A stretch of DNA of 64,000 bases from Hahella sp050299855 (GTDB lineage Bacteria; Pseudomonadota; Gammaproteobacteria; Pseudomonadales; Oleiphilaceae). The notes under the pieces are model-generated. The model worked only from the letters and a program-made list of their open reading frames with translations. It did not search any database and was not told the origin of the DNA. Shown here piece by piece: positions 52,068-61,771 of this stretch (the stretch's first letter is position 1; every line of letters starts with the position of its first letter). The DNA is taken from contig JBNKWQ010000020.1 of the NCBI GenBank assembly GCA_050299855.1, positions 1 through 64,000 of the forward strand. Direction: 5' to 3'. The position numbers and the translations under genes are program-made.

Positions 52068-53288
52068 TCAGTCCCGATCCTCATCTTTGAACACATCCCG
52101 CACATGAGGCACTGAAGTACCTCCCATCTGCAGCTCCTCCTGCCAGGTAATCTGTTCCTGAAAGTCTTCTTTGGGAATGTTGGACAGTGCATCATGTGGC
52201 CGTACCGGATCGGTCTGGACATAGCGCACCACCAGATCGGATATGGCGGTCAGCGCATCAATATGAGTGCGCTCATAGCCATGAGTAGCATCGGTACCGA
52301 AGGTGATCAGTGCATGGCGGATATCATGGCCGGCCTGCACGGCGGAAACCGCATCACTATAGTAATAACGAAAGACATCACGCTGATGGATGATGTTGTT
52401 GTGCTGGCAGGTACGGATCAGATGCTGGGTCAGGTGGTAGTCAAAAGGCCCGGAGGAATCTTTCATGGCAATGGTGACACCGTTTTCCCGAGCGTTTTGT
52501 CCTTCTGCCACCGGTCCGATATCAATGCCGACAAATTCAGTCACATCAGGCCCGATGGCATGTCCGACTCCGGAGCCTATTTCTTCTGTGAGGGTAAAAA
52601 TAGGGAAGCAATCAATGCTCACCGGCAGGTTGTAATCCTTGATCGCCTTCAAGGCAGTCAACAGCGCCGCAGTACCGGCTTTGTTGTCCAGGTGGCGGGA
52701 CACTATATAGCCGTTAGGCATGAACTCTGGATTGGGGTCGAAGGCAACAAAGTCGCCCACTTTTATCCCCAGCCTGAGAGTGTCCGCCTTATTGTGAGTC
52801 AGCTCATCCACCCGTATTTCCACGTGGTCCCAGGTGACAGGCAATCGATCCACTTCCTCGTTATAACGATGGCCAGCGGCATATAGGGGCAATACGGAGC
52901 CTCGAAAGCAGGCATCATCGGAAAATATGGTCACCCTGGCTCCTTCGGCGAACCGGCTGGACCAATGACCAACGGGTGTCAGGCAGAGTCTGCCTGTATC
53001 CTTGATTTCCCGCACCATAGCACCGATGGTGTCCAGGTGTGTGACCACAGCTCTTTGCGGCGCACTGATCTTGCCCCTCAATAGCCCGCGAATCGTGCCC
53101 CGACGTGTGAGCTCATAATCAATACCCAGCTCCACCAGGCGTTCACAGACATAGACCACGGCACCATCAGTCAGCCCTGTCGGACAGGGAATCGCCAGCA
53201 GTTCCAGCAGCGTTTTCGTCAGATACTCGCTATCCAGCTGATACTTTATGTCCGACTTTATCAAAGAGACATTCTCGGGTTGAGTCAT
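52068..53288 (-). CDS. M42-type peptidase of the NAGGN osmoprotectant system
   Basis: The 406-residue protein belongs to the M42/M20-like co-catalytic zinc peptidases: VVTHLDTIGAMV with the first His-Asp, SRHLDNKAGTAALL, LTEEIGSGVGH with the Glu pair, and GTDATHGYERTH near the end. This gene is the usual third member of the NAGGN locus (synthetase, amidotransferase, peptidase), where it may turn over the dipeptide. A strong GGAGG site precedes the ATG. It follows the synthetase gene by 114 bases. Confidence 0.88.
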   Translation of the reverse strand: MTQPENVSLIKSDIKYQLDSEYLTKTLLELLAIPCPTGLTDGAVVYVCERLVELGIDYELTRRGTIRGLLRGKISAPQRAVVTHLDTIGAMVREIKDTGRLCLTPVGHWSSRFAEGARVTIFSDDACFRGSVLPLYAAGHRYNEEVDRLPVTWDHVEIRVDELTHNKADTLRLGIKVGDFVAFDPNPEFMPNGYIVSRHLDNKAGTAALLTALKAIKDYNLPVSIDCFPIFTLTEEIGSGVGHAIGPDVTEFVGIDIGPVAEGQNARENGVTIAMKDSSGPFDYHLTQHLIRTCQHNNIIHQRDVFRYYYSDAVSAVQAGHDIRHALITFGTDATHGYERTHIDALTAISDLVVRYVQTDPVRPHDALSNIPKEDFQEQITWQEELQMGGTSVPHVRDVFKDEDRD

Positions 53289-53402
53289 AGTACCTCCTAC
53301 TTTGTTTTGTCCGTTTTTTCAGCCTGCGCCCCCAATCAGCCAAATACAATGCCTTAGTAGCAATGCCTTTGTATCCAATATCTTTTATACAATACCTGGG
53401 CA

Positions 53403-55196
53403 TCAGGCGTCATGAGGTCGGGTCAGTGGAAACAACAGATCAACAAAGGCCTCAGCGGTTGGTTGTGGAGCATGATTCTCCAATCCGGGGCGCTCGTTAG
53501 CTTCAATAATCACATATTCCGGCTGGGCAGGATCCGGTACCATGAAGTCCATTCCAACGACGGGAATGTCTATTGCCTGCGCAGCCTTTTCGGCGGCCTT
53601 GAGAAGTTCGGGATGCAGGGTTTCAGTCACATCCACCAGGGTGCCGCCCGTATGCAGATTCGCCGTCTTACGCACAACCAGGTGCTCCCCGGAAGGCAAA
53701 ACGTCTTCCCAGCCATAACCCGCCTCATGCAGGCAGCGCTCGGTTTCCTGATCCATCGGAATCCGGCTTTCACCACCGGTCGCCGCTGCCCTGCGCCGAC
53801 TTTGCTTCTCGATTAACGTACGCAGGTTGTCCCGACCGTTTCCGTATACCTCAGCCGGTCGCCGGATTGCGGCGGCTACCATTTTGTAGCCAATGACCAC
53901 CACCCTTAAATCCAGACCATTGTGATAAGTTTCCAGCAACACTTTGGGAGATACCTGACGGGCATTGGCAATCGCCGCGTGCAGGGCCTCTGGCGTCCGA
54001 ATATCTACTGAAATTCCCTGCCCCTGTTCGCTATCCAGGGGTTTAACCACCACCGATCCGTGTTCCTGCAGGAAGGTCTCGGCATCCGCTTCATTCCGAT
54101 ACAACTGATGACAAGGCGTGCGCAAACCTTCCCGGCTGCAGGTGCGGTGAGTCAGTTGTTTGTTCTGGCACAAGGTCATGGCAAAAGCCGAAGTCATTTC
54201 CGATAAAGACTCATGACAACGGATATGGCGGCCGCCAAAGCTCAAGGTAAAGAGATTATTTTCTTCGTCCTCGACAGTGACTTCAATGCCGCGCCGCATG
54301 GCTTCATCCACAATGATCTGGGCGTAGGGGTTAAGTTTATGACCCGTTTCCGGCCCAACAAAAAGCTTTTCATTAATGGCGTTTTTCTTCTTGAGAGAAA
54401 AGGTTTTGACGTTCTGGAATCCCAACTTTTCATAGAGAGCCTTGGCTTCATAGTTATTATGAAGCACGCTCAGGTCCATGTACTGGCAACCCCGGGCTTG
54501 AAAATATTCCGCCAGATAACGAACCAGCGCTTCCCCGACACCAGGTATTTTGCTGTCCGGAGACACCGCCAAACACCAGAGGCTGGCGCCTTTGTGGGGG
54601 TCATTAAAGGCACGTACATGATTCACGCCCATGACTGTGCCGATGACTTTGCCGGTGGTGAGCTCTTCCGCCACCAGATACACCACTTCCTTAGAACGTC
54701 GGCGGTTGAGCACATGCTCTGCAGGTACAGGCACCATTTTACGTTGATGAAAAATGGCATTTATGGCTTCGATATCCTGGCTACTACTGGCTCGTCGGAC
54801 AGTCACACCCGGGAGTGCCTGGGTGCGCGGCCGATACTGACTCATCCACAGCCGCAGAGTATCGGATGGGTCGAGAAACAGCGCTTGCGGCGCCATGCTC
54901 AATACCACATGAGGATTGGATACATAGATGGCTATGTCCCGATCCCCAGTCGATTCACTGGCCAGGCTTTTTGCCAGATTGCCGGGATCGGAAAATGTAT
55001 GGGCAAGCAGTAACCTTCCCCATCCACAGTGGATAATGACATCTTCCGGAGGCTCATCAGCCCCCTCAGCTCTTTGCTGCTCCGCCTGTAATGCCTGGAA
55101 AGACGGCACTTGATTGCGTAGCACCCGCTCGTCATGATGTTGACGCGTATTCACGGCCATAATTTTTTCAGCCTCTCTTTTTAGCTGATCATCCAT
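53403..55196 (-). CDS. N-acetylglutaminylglutamine synthetase (GNAT plus ATP-grasp)
   Basis: The 597-residue protein first carries a GNAT acetyltransferase domain (about residues 125-275: VTVRRASSSQDIEAINAIFH and YLAEYFQARGCQYMDLSV). An ATP-grasp domain follows (VVVKPLDSEQGQGISVDIRT, then DFMVPDPAQPEYVIIEANER). It makes the osmoprotectant dipeptide N-acetylglutaminylglutamine, working with the amidotransferase. The ATG directly follows the amidotransferase stop, so the two are translationally coupled. Domain order and length match the family. Confidence 0.92.
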   Translation of the reverse strand: MDDQLKREAEKIMAVNTRQHHDERVLRNQVPSFQALQAEQQRAEGADEPPEDVIIHCGWGRLLLAHTFSDPGNLAKSLASESTGDRDIAIYVSNPHVVLSMAPQALFLDPSDTLRLWMSQYRPRTQALPGVTVRRASSSQDIEAINAIFHQRKMVPVPAEHVLNRRRSKEVVYLVAEELTTGKVIGTVMGVNHVRAFNDPHKGASLWCLAVSPDSKIPGVGEALVRYLAEYFQARGCQYMDLSVLHNNYEAKALYEKLGFQNVKTFSLKKKNAINEKLFVGPETGHKLNPYAQIIVDEAMRRGIEVTVEDEENNLFTLSFGGRHIRCHESLSEMTSAFAMTLCQNKQLTHRTCSREGLRTPCHQLYRNEADAETFLQEHGSVVVKPLDSEQGQGISVDIRTPEALHAAIANARQVSPKVLLETYHNGLDLRVVVIGYKMVAAAIRRPAEVYGNGRDNLRTLIEKQSRRRAAATGGESRIPMDQETERCLHEAGYGWEDVLPSGEHLVVRKTANLHTGGTLVDVTETLHPELLKAAEKAAQAIDIPVVGMDFMVPDPAQPEYVIIEANERPGLENHAPQPTAEAFVDLLFPLTRPHDA

Positions 55197-56969
55197 TTAA
55201 AAATCGTGCTGCTGCAGCCATAACTCCAGCAGGCCCAGCTGCCATAGTTTCGACCCTCTCAAAGGGGTGATATGCATATCTGGTGACAGCAGCAATTGAT
55301 CAACATACTCCGGGTTGAACAGCCCCCGGTCCCTGGCCACCTGTGTCGTCAGCGCTTCCTTGACCCATCCCAACACATTGCCACGCAGGTATTTCAGTGC
55401 CGGTACCGGAAAATAACCTTTAGGTCGGTCAATAACCTCTGCAGGAATCACCTTGCGGGCAGCTTCCTTCAGAATCCATTTGCCCTCATCCCGTACTTTC
55501 AGCAGTGCGGGAATCCGGGCGGCAAATTCCACCAGTTCGTGATCCAGAAACGGTACCCGGGCTTCAAGGCTGGCCGCCATGGTCATGTTGTCCACCCGTT
55601 TGACCGGGTCGTCCACCAGCATGACCTGGGTATCCAGGCGTAGTGCCTTATCCACCGGATCCTTAGCGCCGGGTGTCAGGAAATGCTGCCGGACAAAGTC
55701 GCCGGCAGAGTCATGACTGGCCCATGCAGGTTGCACTGTACACAGGTATTCCTCGTGGCTGCGGTCGAAAAAAGCTTCCCGGTAGCTGGCAAAGGGCTCC
55801 TGACTGCCGATCAGCGGTGGGTACCAGTGATAGCCACCAAAGACTTCGTCGGCCCCTTGACCACTTTGCACCACACGACAGTATTTACTGACTTCCTGAG
55901 ACAATAGATAGAAGGCCACACAATCATGGCTAACCATAGGTTCGGACATTGCCTGTATCGCATGAGGCAGGGCTTCCAGCATGCGGTCTTCGGCAATACG
56001 GATCTGGTGATGACGGGTGCCGAAGTGGCTGGCAATAAGGTCGGAATACTGGAACTCATCCCCGGCTTCGCCACCCAGGGCTTCAAAACCGATAGAGAAG
56101 GTCTGGAACCCTGATGGATTCACCTCCGCCAGCAGTCCCACCAAAAGACTGCTATCCACGCCACCCGAGAGTAGTACTCCCACATCGACAGCTGCCACAT
56201 TACGACGGCGCACTGCAGCAAAGAGTTGCTCCAGCAGCAGATCCTGCCAGTCACCAGGGGTACGGGCCTCATCTCCGGGTTGCAGGCCAAAATTCAGCTG
56301 CCAGTATGCTTCCTGCCGGGTGCTGCCGTCCTTATGGATCTCCAGAATCTCTCCAGGGGGTAACTTGTGAATACCCTCGAAAATGGTTTCTGGCGATGGC
56401 ACGACCGAATGAAAGTTCAGGTATTTATTCAAGGCGCGTGGATTAATACCAGGCTTATGTCCAAGCCCCTTCGCCAATGCCGGTAAGAAGGACGCGAATT
56501 TCAGGGAATGGGCATCACGATAATAGTAGAAAGGTTTGATCCCCAGACGGTCCCGCATCAACAGCGTTTTGCCGGAATCCCGTTCCCAGACGGCCATGGC
56601 AAACATGCCATTGAAACGCTTCAGGCAATCCCGTCCCCATGCATGAAAAGCCTTGAGGACAACTTCGGTGTCACCTTCCGAATAGAACTGATACCCTTTC
56701 TTTTTCAGGGTCTCGCGCAGTTCCGGGTGATTATAGATAGCACCGTTAAAGACGACAGACAGGCCAAGTGCCGGGTCGTATAGAGGCTGCTGGGAAGCTT
56801 CCGACAGATCCATGATTTTCAGACGACGATGGCCGAAAGCCACATTATTCTGGACCCAGACACCTTCCGCATCAGGCCCCCGCGGGCGCATCAGCTGATT
56901 GGCCTTTTGAATAAATTCGAGGTTAGGTGGTTGATTGTCAAAGCGGATTTCTCCGCATATGCCACACAT
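55197..56969 (-). CDS. N-acetylglutaminylglutamine amidotransferase (asparagine synthase-like)
   Basis: The 590-residue protein is a class II glutamine amidotransferase: Cys2 nucleophile (MCGICGEIRF), GHRRLKIMDLS, GAIYNHPELRE and a synthetase domain with LLSGGVDSSLL and SGQGADEVFGGY. In NAGGN loci this enzyme converts the precursor into the amidated dipeptide, using glutamine as nitrogen source. It is first in the operon with the synthetase and peptidase; the divergent MarR gene is on its other side. Confidence 0.92.
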   Translation of the reverse strand: MCGICGEIRFDNQPPNLEFIQKANQLMRPRGPDAEGVWVQNNVAFGHRRLKIMDLSEASQQPLYDPALGLSVVFNGAIYNHPELRETLKKKGYQFYSEGDTEVVLKAFHAWGRDCLKRFNGMFAMAVWERDSGKTLLMRDRLGIKPFYYYRDAHSLKFASFLPALAKGLGHKPGINPRALNKYLNFHSVVPSPETIFEGIHKLPPGEILEIHKDGSTRQEAYWQLNFGLQPGDEARTPGDWQDLLLEQLFAAVRRRNVAAVDVGVLLSGGVDSSLLVGLLAEVNPSGFQTFSIGFEALGGEAGDEFQYSDLIASHFGTRHHQIRIAEDRMLEALPHAIQAMSEPMVSHDCVAFYLLSQEVSKYCRVVQSGQGADEVFGGYHWYPPLIGSQEPFASYREAFFDRSHEEYLCTVQPAWASHDSAGDFVRQHFLTPGAKDPVDKALRLDTQVMLVDDPVKRVDNMTMAASLEARVPFLDHELVEFAARIPALLKVRDEGKWILKEAARKVIPAEVIDRPKGYFPVPALKYLRGNVLGWVKEALTTQVARDRGLFNPEYVDQLLLSPDMHITPLRGSKLWQLGLLELWLQQHDF

Positions 56970-57311
56970 AAAATCTCCATGTATTTTGATGTACAGCTGG
57001 ACGATAATACGCCACTTATACTTTTAACTCAAATTAATATATCGAGAAATAATATATAACATATTGTTTTATAAAGATTTATTTTGTTTGAAATAAAACA
57101 TTTATATTTCAAATTATCGATAGCGCAGCAGAGAATCTTGACTGATAATAAGCATGCCCCAGCAGAGCGATTTTCTTTGACTTCAAAGTTCGCCCAGGCT
57201 TACAAAAAGCAGATTTTATTTAGTGGCAGTCAGAGCCAGTATTAAGTGACATTCAGTGATTTTTGACGGGCAAACCCACGGGCAATCAGGCGTTAACAGG
57301 TAGTAACATAA
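56970..57311. promoter_or_regulatory. Divergent control region of the NAGGN operon and marR gene
   Basis: About 340 bases, very A/T-rich from 57000 to 57130. TTTGAAAT (57087-57094) and ATTTCAAA (57106-57113) form an 8-base inverted repeat with an 11-base spacer, a plausible MarR-type operator. Both promoters must be here. No other structure was seen. Confidence 0.45.
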
Positions 57312-57779
57312 ATGACCAAACACGATGAAGTTCTTGTTCTGATTCGGCGCATTATTCGAGCGGCGGACCTACGCTCCAAACAGTTGGGAAAACTCACCGG
57401 ACTTACAGCACCTCAACTTCTGGTCCTGCGTACGATTGGTGATTCGACGGACACCACCATGAGTGCCGTGGCGCAATCCATCAGTCTTAGTCAGGCAACA
57501 GTGACCAGTATCGTTGACCGACTGGAAAAGCGTGACTTGGTGAAAAGAATTCGCAGTGAGGACGACAAGCGAAAAATGTATCTGGTGATGACAGATGCCG
57601 GACGAGAGGTGATGCTGACAGCCCCCACTCCACTGCAGGAAACCTTCGTTGCCCGTTTTGATGGACTATCGGATTGGGAGCAACACCTGATCATGGCCAG
57701 CCTGGCTAAAGTAGCGGATATGATGGATGCTTCCGATATTGATGCATCACCGCTGTTGGATGTCGGTGCCGTCAGCTAA
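57312..57779 (+). CDS. MarR family transcriptional regulator (NAGGN-linked)
   Basis: The 155-residue winged-helix protein has LTAPQLLVLRTIGDS, AVAQSISLSQATVTSIVDRL for the recognition helix and a basic wing (RIRSEDDKRKMYLVMTDAG). A MarR-type gene is the usual divergent neighbour of NAGGN loci and probably controls them in response to osmotic stress. It ends at a strong terminator. Confidence 0.88.
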   Translation: MTKHDEVLVLIRRIIRAADLRSKQLGKLTGLTAPQLLVLRTIGDSTDTTMSAVAQSISLSQATVTSIVDRLEKRDLVKRIRSEDDKRKMYLVMTDAGREVMLTAPTPLQETFVARFDGLSDWEQHLIMASLAKVADMMDASDIDASPLLDVGAVS

Positions 57780-57839
57780 GAGACAAAAAGCACAAGTTAC
57801 TTACTGTGTATAGAAAAACAGTTTAAGACTGAATTCACT

Positions 57840-57870
57840 AAAAAACGGACAGCACTGCTGTCCGTTTTTT
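57840..57870. terminator. Rho-independent terminator between marR and the GFA gene
   Basis: AAAAAACGGACAGCA is followed by one C and its reverse complement, giving a stem of CGGACAGC/GCTGTCCG flanked by A and T tracts. It can end transcription from both convergent genes. Confidence 0.88.
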
Positions 57871-57887
57871 TGGGCGACCAGCCAGGT

Positions 57888-58268
57888 TCAGATTGAGGCG
57901 CCCTCGAAGACATCAAATGGCAGTTTCGATGAATCGATACCATCGATACAGCCGGTATTGACCCGATAATACCCCGGCTTACGTAAAGTCGTGTGGAAAG
58001 GATAGATTCCACAGTGCCTGCAGAAATGGTGGCGGGCGACATGCTCGCCAAACTCATAGGTTGCCAGGGCATCATCCTCCACATATATCTGTAAATCGTT
58101 CGGGGCTATCACATAGCCCGTCATGGTCGCGCCCTTGCGGCGGCATACGGAGCAGTTGCAACGCAAGCCGCTGGTAATTTCCGGGCCTGAAAAATGGAAG
58201 CTGATCCTTCCGCAATGACAGCTGCCATGGTATTCAACATTAGTCGCCGCTGATTCTACGTCCGCCAT
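57888..58268 (-). CDS. GFA family (CENP-V/GFA domain) zinc protein
   Basis: The 126-residue product shows the family's Cys pattern GSCHCGRISF, LRCNCSVCRRKG and HHFCRHCGIYPF, which binds structural zinc ions. Some relatives act on glutathione-formaldehyde adducts, but most are of unknown activity. It is monocistronic. Confidence 0.9.
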   Translation of the reverse strand: MADVESAATNVEYHGSCHCGRISFHFSGPEITSGLRCNCSVCRRKGATMTGYVIAPNDLQIYVEDDALATYEFGEHVARHHFCRHCGIYPFHTTLRKPGYYRVNTGCIDGIDSSKLPFDVFEGASI

Positions 58269-58361
58269 TTGTACTCTCCTTCACATGTAATAAATCAGTA
58301 GGTATGTGCGTTAATACTCAATAGTTTCAGCCCAGCCGGTTACCCTGTCTGATACAACGCA

Positions 58362-59849
58362 TCAGCCGGGCATCGGCAGGGCAAATGAGAAGCTGGTACC
58401 TGCCGCGGGAGCGGAATGCACCTGAATAGTCGCTCCATGCAATTCCAGAATGCGTTTTACGATACTCAGCCCCAGACCGGCACTGCCGATTGTTGAGCGC
58501 CCCTTATGCTCAGACGACTGATAATAGCGCTCAAACAGGAATGGCAGATCCTTTGCCGCAATGCCTTCACCGTTATCACTCAAACTAACCTGAACCTTCT
58601 GTCCCACAGCACGCAGCTGAAGATTGATCCCTCCTCCTTGCGGTGTATGCCTGACCGCATTATCCAGCAGGTTCTGCAACACCCGATGAATCAACCCTAT
58701 ATCCGCCTTCACCATCAGGTTGGGCAGGCTTTCATCCATGTTTATCGCAATGCCTTTTTTGTCTGCTACCAGCTCATATTCCTGGCGTATATCGAACAGC
58801 AATTCGGTCAGAGAAAACACTTCCGTCTTAGCTTCAATACGCCCTGCGTCCAGACGTGACAACTCGAACAGCTGGCCTACCAGTTTGCCCATATGCTGAC
58901 TGTGTCTGTGAGCAACGCTGAGATAATGGCGACGTTTTTCCGGCGTAAGTTGTTCCAGCTTAAGTAACAGAGTCTCCAGATATCCCTGCATGGAGGCCAG
59001 CGGCGTACGCAGGTCGTGAGAGACATTGGCAATCAATTCCCGATGCAGCTGGTCCGCTTGCTGCAGTTGATCAAACTGGTCCTGTATTCGCTTTTGCATA
59101 AACTCAAAGGAGACTTCCAGTTCGGCCACTTCATTCAGATCCACAGGTGCAGGGTCAGGATTCAGGCGTGACAGCCGATAAGTTCGCACCCGTTGGGTCA
59201 GTTGACGAAGTGGTTGGGTAATCGTGTGAAAGCCCATCCAGGAAATAAGGGCGAAAAGGCCCACCAGTGCGATCAGACCTCCCAAGGTTACCCTGAGGAT
59301 ATGACTATCTGCCAATTGAGACGCAATCGATGCAGCCTGATGGCTGGCCAACAGAATATAGAGATACCCCTTGAGCACAGAGCCTGACATTGTCGTATCG
59401 ACAATGGCCGCCGCCGAGAAAATACTGTAACGGCCCGGCTGCCGGGGATTGTCTCCCAATAAAGGACCTCTTAGGTTCCCAGACACAAATGCCCTGACCG
59501 GCGCCGGATCAATCTTCTGCATGGCGATCTCAGCTTCCGGTAAAGCATGTCCGAGAATCCGGCCCTGGGGGTCGAGCAAATAGACTTCGACCATCGGGTT
59601 GATCATCATGGTGTTAAGTGCAATAGACTTGAGTGCCTGCTGATTTATCTGCATCTGATCATCAAGTAAGGGCTCCGGCTGATGCTCCAGGACATAACGG
59701 GCCATGTCTTTATGCAGTTGCTGGGTTACTTCCTGGTGATAGTGATTACTGCTCCAGGAAGCCAGCACCAGCAAACCGACCGCAGCAGCAATGGCCAGCC
59801 CGGTAATACCAAGCGCAATACGGTGGTATAGCGGTATCCGTTGCAACAT
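58362..59849 (-). CDS. Sensor histidine kinase (HAMP-HisKA-HATPase)
   Basis: The 495-residue protein has an N-terminal membrane helix (IALGITGLAIAAAVGLLVLA), a periplasmic sensor region to about 185, and a second helix (LRVTLGGLIALVGLFALISW). A HAMP linker, an H box (ELIANVSHDLRTPL) and an ATPase domain with DNAVRHTP, DNGEGI and GSAGLGLSIVK follow. ATG 59849 overlaps the regulator's TGA by one base; a TTG at 59852 is rejected. It should phosphorylate the adjacent OmpR-type regulator. The signal is unknown. Confidence 0.92.
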   Translation of the reverse strand: MLQRIPLYHRIALGITGLAIAAAVGLLVLASWSSNHYHQEVTQQLHKDMARYVLEHQPEPLLDDQMQINQQALKSIALNTMMINPMVEVYLLDPQGRILGHALPEAEIAMQKIDPAPVRAFVSGNLRGPLLGDNPRQPGRYSIFSAAAIVDTTMSGSVLKGYLYILLASHQAASIASQLADSHILRVTLGGLIALVGLFALISWMGFHTITQPLRQLTQRVRTYRLSRLNPDPAPVDLNEVAELEVSFEFMQKRIQDQFDQLQQADQLHRELIANVSHDLRTPLASMQGYLETLLLKLEQLTPEKRRHYLSVAHRHSQHMGKLVGQLFELSRLDAGRIEAKTEVFSLTELLFDIRQEYELVADKKGIAINMDESLPNLMVKADIGLIHRVLQNLLDNAVRHTPQGGGINLQLRAVGQKVQVSLSDNGEGIAAKDLPFLFERYYQSSEHKGRSTIGSAGLGLSIVKRILELHGATIQVHSAPAAGTSFSFALPMPG

Positions 59850-60583
59850 CAATGGCTCGTTGATTCACGAAACCGATAGCCTACACCCCAGATGGTTTCG
59901 ATGTAGGTGGGGTGGGCAGGGTCCTGCTCAAGCTTGGCCCGCAGCCGGTTAATATGGGAATTGACGGTATGCTCATAGCCTTCATGGCCATAGCCCCAAA
60001 CCTGGTCGAGTAATTCGTAGCGCTTGAAAACCTTTCCTGGAGAACGGGCAAAAAACCAAAGCAGATCAAATTCTTTGGCTGTCAGCTCAATAGACTGACC
60101 TTCGATCAGCACCTTGCGCCTGCCCCTATCAAGATGCAGGCCGTCCCGCTGCAATTGTTCAGGTTCTGCAGAGACAGACTCAACTTGTCGGCTGCGCCTG
60201 AGCAGAGCTTTCACCCGGGCTTTCAATTCCGCCACACTGAAAGGTTTGGTCATATAGTCATCAGCACCGATTTCCAGGCCCAACACCCTATCCAACTCAG
60301 AGGAGCGCGATGTCAGCATCATAATAGGCACGTAGCTGGCCTGGTTACGGAGCGTCCGGCAAATATCCAAACCGTCAATGCCGGGCAAACACAAATCCAG
60401 TAATACTGCGTCCCAGCCGCCATGCATTGCCTGATCGAGACCTTGATTGCCGTCTCCTACCGTCAGTACCTCCGCATTGAGATCACCAAGATGAATGGAC
60501 AATAACTCCGCCAGGTCGGGTTCATCCTCAACGACCAAAAATCGGTGTTTGCGTGTTAGTGGCTGTGAATTCCATAGGCTCAT
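59849..60583 (-). CDS. OmpR/PhoB family response regulator
   Basis: The 244-residue product has a receiver domain (VVEDEPDLAELL, phospho-Asp in DAVLLDLCLPGIDG, YMTKPFS) and a winged-helix DNA-binding domain (IELTAKEFDLLWFFARSPGK, then VNSHINRLRAKLEQDPAHPT). I chose ATG 60583 with GGAG upstream over the longer frame to 60631. It is transcribed first and shares a stop/start overlap with its kinase. Confidence 0.92.
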   Translation of the reverse strand: MSLWNSQPLTRKHRFLVVEDEPDLAELLSIHLGDLNAEVLTVGDGNQGLDQAMHGGWDAVLLDLCLPGIDGLDICRTLRNQASYVPIMMLTSRSSELDRVLGLEIGADDYMTKPFSVAELKARVKALLRRSRQVESVSAEPEQLQRDGLHLDRGRRKVLIEGQSIELTAKEFDLLWFFARSPGKVFKRYELLDQVWGYGHEGYEHTVNSHINRLRAKLEQDPAHPTYIETIWGVGYRFRESTSH

Positions 60584-60992
60584 CAGAGGACTCCGTGTTT
60601 TATTATTCGAGTGGAACCAGCCCCGGAACAACTACAGAGCAAGAGCTCTCATCAGTTCCAAAGGTTTGGATTTAGAAATACAGAGACGTACTGCTGTCGC
60701 CACATAGTAGACAGGCTACAGCGTTTGAAAGTTCCCCATCGTAGTAAGAAAAATCTACGGCGATCCATAGAACTGGTTATTAACCTGGATCCGGAAGTGA
60801 AGATTAACCAGAACGTGCCCTCTCCATTTAACCCATTTAACAATTGTTTTGAAACGATTTCCGAGGTCCTAGGGTAAGATGCGCGCACTATTTGCGCACT
60901 TTTATGGACAAAGCGAGATAGCCAACGAATACGGTTGCAAATTCTTTTGGGCGTATTCGTTCAAGCAGGGCCTAGACAGAGATTAATAAAAT
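60584..60992. promoter_or_regulatory. Divergent upstream region with a 10-base inverted repeat
   Basis: About 410 bases serving the regulator (minus) and the PEP-CTERM gene (plus). AACGAATACG (60924-60933) pairs perfectly with CGTATTCGTT (60952-60961), 32 bases before the PEP-CTERM start, as a regulator site or leader stem-loop. I found no convincing sigma-54 promoter, although PEP-CTERM genes often have one. Confidence 0.45.
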
Positions 60993-61631
60993 ATGAAGTC
61001 CATTTTCGCGGGTACATTGTTAGCGCTTTCGGTTGCCACAGGTGCACAAGCTGGTTTGATACTTAACGGCGATTTTGAAGATATGCAACTCGGTGGCCAC
61101 AGCTGGGGGGTCTTCGACAGTATTCCGGGGTGGGAAACCACGATGGGCGGCGGCATTGAAATCCAGCGCAACACGGTGGTGAATGCACAGTCCGGCAACC
61201 AGTACATTGAGCTGGATACTTTCCAGAACAGTGCTCTTACCCAAAGTCTGAATCTTAACGCCGGTGCCAACTACCTGCTGAGTTTTTATTACCTACCGCG
61301 CACCAACGGCGGTAATAACGACAATGGCGTCGGCATCTACTGGGATCTTTTCGGGGGTGATTTCGCTTCCTTTGACCCAATGAATGAAATACTCCGCATC
61401 GACAATCTGACCCTTAGGGATATGCCCAGCTGGACGGAATATACCATCCTTCTGGAAGCCCCAGGTGATTTGATGGCACTATCTTTTGCGGGGCTCGGCG
61501 CCAGCAATTCGCTGGGCGGATTCATTGATAATGTCAGACTACAAGCGGTTCCCGAACCTGCCACACTGGCCATTTTCGGATTGGGACTGGCCGGTATCGC
61601 AAGTTTCCGCAAGTTCAAACGCGCTGACTAA
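60993..61631 (+). CDS. PEP-CTERM sorting domain protein
   Basis: The 212-residue product has a signal peptide (cut near GAQA-GLIL), a beta-rich carbohydrate-binding-like domain (LILNGDFEDMQLGGHSWGVF, then GNQYIELDTFQN) and a C-terminal sorting signal AVPEPATLAIFGLGLAGIAS followed by FRKFKRAD. The PEP motif, hydrophobic helix and basic tail direct processing by exosortase, usually linked with exopolysaccharide. No exosortase gene is in the window. Confidence 0.92.
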   Translation: MKSIFAGTLLALSVATGAQAGLILNGDFEDMQLGGHSWGVFDSIPGWETTMGGGIEIQRNTVVNAQSGNQYIELDTFQNSALTQSLNLNAGANYLLSFYYLPRTNGGNNDNGVGIYWDLFGGDFASFDPMNEILRIDNLTLRDMPSWTEYTILLEAPGDLMALSFAGLGASNSLGGFIDNVRLQAVPEPATLAIFGLGLAGIASFRKFKRAD

Positions 61632-61681
61632 CAGCTTCCTTTTCATTGTTGATCAACCTGATCTAACATTGATGGTATTTC

Positions 61682-61708
61682 GAGCCCCAACAGGGGCTCT
61701 TTTTTTTT
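61682..61708 (+). terminator. Rho-independent terminator of the PEP-CTERM gene
   Basis: GAGCCCC (61682-61688) and GGGGCTC (61693-61699) form a 7-base stem with loop AACA, followed by a run of nine T. Placed 50 bases after the stop, it is a textbook terminator. Confidence 0.9.
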
Positions 61709-61771
61709 GCCTGTGGCTATCCAGCTTGCCTGGGCAACCAAAGGCAAAAGCGGTAGCCTGAAAACCCTCAC

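Noticed and set aside
54213..55013. 266-residue plus-strand ORF
   Set aside because: Antisense to the NAGGN synthetase; no coding pattern of its own.
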